Below, one piece after another: positions 13,155 to 14,291 of a stretch of 14,291 nt of DNA; position 1 is the stretch's first letter; every line of letters starts with the position of its first letter. Source of the DNA: an uncultured Brachyspira sp. (GTDB lineage: Bacteria > Spirochaetota > Brachyspiria > Brachyspirales > Brachyspiraceae); NCBI RefSeq assembly GCF_934747485.1, contig NZ_CAKVGN010000069.1, positions 1 through 14,291 of the forward strand, read 5' to 3'. Made by a program: the position numbers and the translations under genes. A model generated the notes under the pieces. The model searched no databases, had not been told where the DNA came from, and saw nothing but the letters and a program-made list of their open reading frames with translations.

Positions 13155-13432
13155 GATAACTGGGGCTTTGCCCCCTGCGAAGCGTGCCCATAGGGTAAGA
13201 CCCCACTTCTTTTGCGACCGTAGGAAGTGCCCTTGTGACCTGCCACAAAGAAGCAAAAAGGCTATTTTTTAGCTAAAATATATAATTTTATTTTATATTT
13301 TGAACATTATTAGTACAGTTTAATACTAATTTTATATTTGCACTTTTTGGTTCTTTGACGAAGTCCACACCGTGTGCGGCGGGAAAAAGAACAAGAAAAA
13401 GATTGAAAAAGTTAAAAATTTTTAGTATAACA
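13155..13432 (-). repeat. Structured intergenic repeat, copy R9, with GC-rich modules in both hairpin loops
   Basis: Reverse orientation. Hairpin E (CTGGGGC-TTTG-CCCC) is followed by GCGAAGCGTGCCCATAGGGT (13177-13196, 19/20 identical to the module in R6). Hairpin A arms CTTCTTTT and ACAAAGAAG enclose a loop enlarged with GACCGTAGGAAGTGCC-type sequence. In hairpin B the usual CAACTTTTT/AAAAAGTTG is replaced by GGTTCTTT...AAAAAGAAC with an enlarged loop containing GACGAAGTCC. The outer part ends AAAATTTTTAGTATAAC, which forms the -10 region before the cupin gene. No gene in the gap. Confidence 0.78.
13403..13431 (+). promoter_or_regulatory. Promoter candidate for the cupin gene, formed by the outer end of R9
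   Basis: TTGAAA (13403-13408), a 17-bp spacer and TATAAC (13426-13431) lie inside the outer segment of the repeat, directly before AAGGA (13435-13439) and the cupin ATG. The predicted transcript would have a very short leader. One mismatch in each box; AT-rich background makes chance possible. Confidence 0.45.
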
Positions 13433-13447
13433 AAAAGGAAAAATAAT

Positions 13448-13888
13448 ATGTACGAATATCAAAAATCACCAGAAAAAACTATATTCATAAAAAACGGAGA
13501 AGGCAAAAAGTTTAAAGGAGCTAAAGAATATTTTACAGGCGATGTTGAAGTAGAGATTCTCACAGAGCCTAATGAAGACTCGCATTTTTCTGTAGCCTAT
13601 GTAACATTTGAAGCAGGTGCAAGAACAGCATGGCATACTCACCCTTGCGGTCAGCATTTAATAGTAGTTGAAGGAATAGGGCTCACACAAGAAGAGGGCG
13701 GAGAAGTTTTGGAGTTTCACGAAGGAGAGGCATTATACTGCCCAAAAGATAAAAAGCATTGGCATGGAGCTTCACCAGATTGCAAAATGAAGCATATTGC
13801 GATAACAGGCGATAAAGACGGAAATAATGTTACTTGGTTAGAGCATGTTACTGATGAAGAATGTAATGCTTATAAAAAGAATAAATAA
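13448..13888 (+). CDS. Small cupin-domain protein
   Basis: A 146-residue single-domain cupin. Motif 1 is AGARTAWHTHPCGQHLIVVEG (57-77; H63 and H65 metal ligands, with Q69 where many cupins have Glu). Motif 2 is PKDKKHWHGASP (99-110; H104/H106). Such small cupins of the carboxymuconolactone-decarboxylase-associated type commonly neighbour flavodoxins and aldo/keto reductases; the reaction is generally unknown. AAGGA lies 8 nt before the ATG at 13448. A longer frame to 13355 would be translated from repeat R9 and is rejected. Cytoplasmic, last gene of the redox cluster, convergent with the LysR-type gene. Cys67 and Cys112 are present; whether they matter is unknown. Confidence 0.9.
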   Translation: MYEYQKSPEKTIFIKNGEGKKFKGAKEYFTGDVEVEILTEPNEDSHFSVAYVTFEAGARTAWHTHPCGQHLIVVEGIGLTQEEGGEVLEFHEGEALYCPKDKKHWHGASPDCKMKHIAITGDKDGNNVTWLEHVTDEECNAYKKNK

Positions 13889-13919
13889 ATTTAAAGTTTA
13901 ATGATTATATTTTATCTTA

Positions 13920-14165
13920 ATATCTGGGGCTTTGCCCCACACCCCACTTCTTTTGGTGACCCAAAGAAGCAAAAGGACTGCATTTAATAAAGTATAGCTT
14001 TTTGTGTATAAAAATATAAATATTATTTCACATTCATTTATTTTATACATATTACTAATATACAAAGTTAAAACGCTTGCACTTTCGCCATAGGCGTACT
14101 TCGTATGGTTCTTTTGACGAAGTCCGCAGAGCGAAGGCGGGAAAAAGAACAATTAAAAATTCAAA
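13920..14165 (-). repeat. Structured intergenic repeat, copy R10
   Basis: Reverse orientation, between the convergent cupin and LysR-type genes. Hairpin E is GGGGC-TTT-GCCCC (13926-13938). Hairpin A is CTTCTTTTGG (13947-13956), TGA, CCCAAAGAAG (13960-13969). The AT stem begins with TATAGCTTTTTG (about 13993). Hairpin B is of the R9 type, GGTTCTTTT...AAAAAGAAC, with a loop of GACGAAGTCC and CGAAGGCGGG, preceded by a CGCCATAGGCG mini-palindrome. It may act as a bidirectional transcript end because both genes run into it (inference). No convincing gene in this gap. Confidence 0.8.
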
Positions 14166-14190
14166 ATATAATTTTTATAAATTAATATCT

Positions 14191-14291
14191 TTATAATCTA
14201 TTTCTTAGCTTACTCAAAAACACTTTTGATGCCTCTGAAAATATCTGGTTTTTCTTCCATATCACCCTCGATTCTATTTCCAATTTCGGCT
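14191..14291 (-). CDS. C-terminal end of a LysR-type transcriptional regulator (partial)
   Basis: Only the last 32 codons are inside the window; the rest lies beyond the right edge. The minus-strand frame beginning at 14289 reads RVIWKKNQIFSEASKVFLSK (last part) and ends at TAA (14191-14193). The W-K/R-K..-hydrophobic-S-x-A-x-x-F pattern is the usual end of the LysR effector-binding domain. It is convergent with the cupin gene. LysR regulators often neighbour flavodoxin/reductase clusters, but its target is unknown. A second frame from 14290 is open for 26 codons and is the alternative; it matches no family I recognise. Confidence 0.6.
   Translation of the reverse strand, partial: PKLEIESRVIWKKNQIFSEASKVFLSKLRNRL

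Noticed and set aside
13355..13447. Longer N-terminus of the cupin protein
   Set aside because: It translates hairpin B and the outer part of repeat R9; AAGGA before the ATG at 13448 fixes the start.
13898..14152. Minus-strand frame of 84 codons at the right end
   Set aside because: It coincides with repeat R10, has no family resemblance and no suitable ribosome binding site.
14210..14290. Alternative minus-strand frame at the right edge ending at 14210
   Set aside because: Open but matches no family known to me; the overlapping frame ending at 14191 has the typical LysR C-terminal pattern.
1..14291. CRISPR array
   Set aside because: Repeats are long, irregularly spaced, in both orientations and between genes; there are no short regular repeat-spacer units or cas genes.
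1..14291. tRNA or rRNA genes hidden in the GC-richer intergenic patches
   Set aside because: The GC-rich stretches are explained by hairpins A, B and E and their modules; no cloverleaf with T-loop sequence was recognised.

Overview
The window is strongly AT-rich, with short Shine-Dalgarno sites (AAGGAG, GGAGG), relaxed spirochaete-like lipoboxes and many Lys/Asn/Ile-rich proteins. The style of the intergenic repeats and the gene content fit a Brachyspira-type intestinal spirochaete. This is inferred from general character; no marker gene such as rRNA is present.

Layout. (1) 1-2233: a repeat copy, then two overlapping paralogues of the glycoside hydrolase 3 (NagZ-like) family. The first has lost most catalytic motifs; the second is a lipoprotein that keeps them but has a shortened C-terminus. 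(2) 2257-4916, minus strand: an orphan N-terminal fragment of an IS630-type transposase, a stand-alone cyclodeaminase/cyclohydrolase-family protein with a good promoter, and a winged-helix, Asn-rich protein resembling replication-initiation-type proteins. (3) 5142-7596, plus strand: an exported PepSY-like protein behind a near-consensus promoter, then folC behind another near-consensus promoter. (4) 7930-13888, plus strand: an aldehyde/redox-stress cluster. It starts with a MerR regulator of the AdhR/NmlR type, which has a Cys at position 52 and a 19-bp-spacer promoter with a dyad operator. A cyclophilin-fold lipoprotein, three aldo/keto reductases (one with a signal peptide), a flavodoxin and a cupin follow. 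(5) 14191-14291: the C-terminal end of a LysR-type regulator on the minus strand.

The most unusual feature is a dispersed, highly structured repeat family. Ten copies (called R1-R10 here) together fill roughly 15-18% of the window and occupy almost every long intergenic gap. In its own orientation a full unit is about 200-300 bp and reads: outer hairpin D (TAGTTA..TAACTA), hairpin B (CAACTTTTT - CCCGCCGC - AAAAAGTTG), a long AT-rich stem C (CTATAG...CTATA), hairpin A (GTTCTTTT...AAAAGAAC, equivalently CTTCTTT..AAAGAAG), and a GC-rich hairpin E (e.g. CTGGGGC-AAA-GCCCCAG). Pairing in E is kept while its sequence changes, some loops are enlarged by shuffled GC-rich mini-modules, and some copies are permuted, partial or tandem. 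R1-R5 are co-oriented with the gene they precede. R6-R9 inside the redox cluster point against transcription, so that their outer ends, which contain promoter-like sequences, face the next gene. They may be mobile REP/MITE-like elements, structured RNAs, or portable regulatory sequences. Nothing in this window identifies the enzyme that would move them.

How the genes fit together: the AdhR-like regulator would sense reactive electrophiles such as aldehydes and switch on itself and the reductase cluster. The cytoplasmic reductases would remove carbonyls with NAD(P)H. The exported reductase and the lipoprotein extend the module to the cell envelope, and the flavodoxin and cupin are common companions in such clusters. 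FolC and the cyclodeaminase-family protein both touch folate/one-carbon metabolism but are not in one operon.
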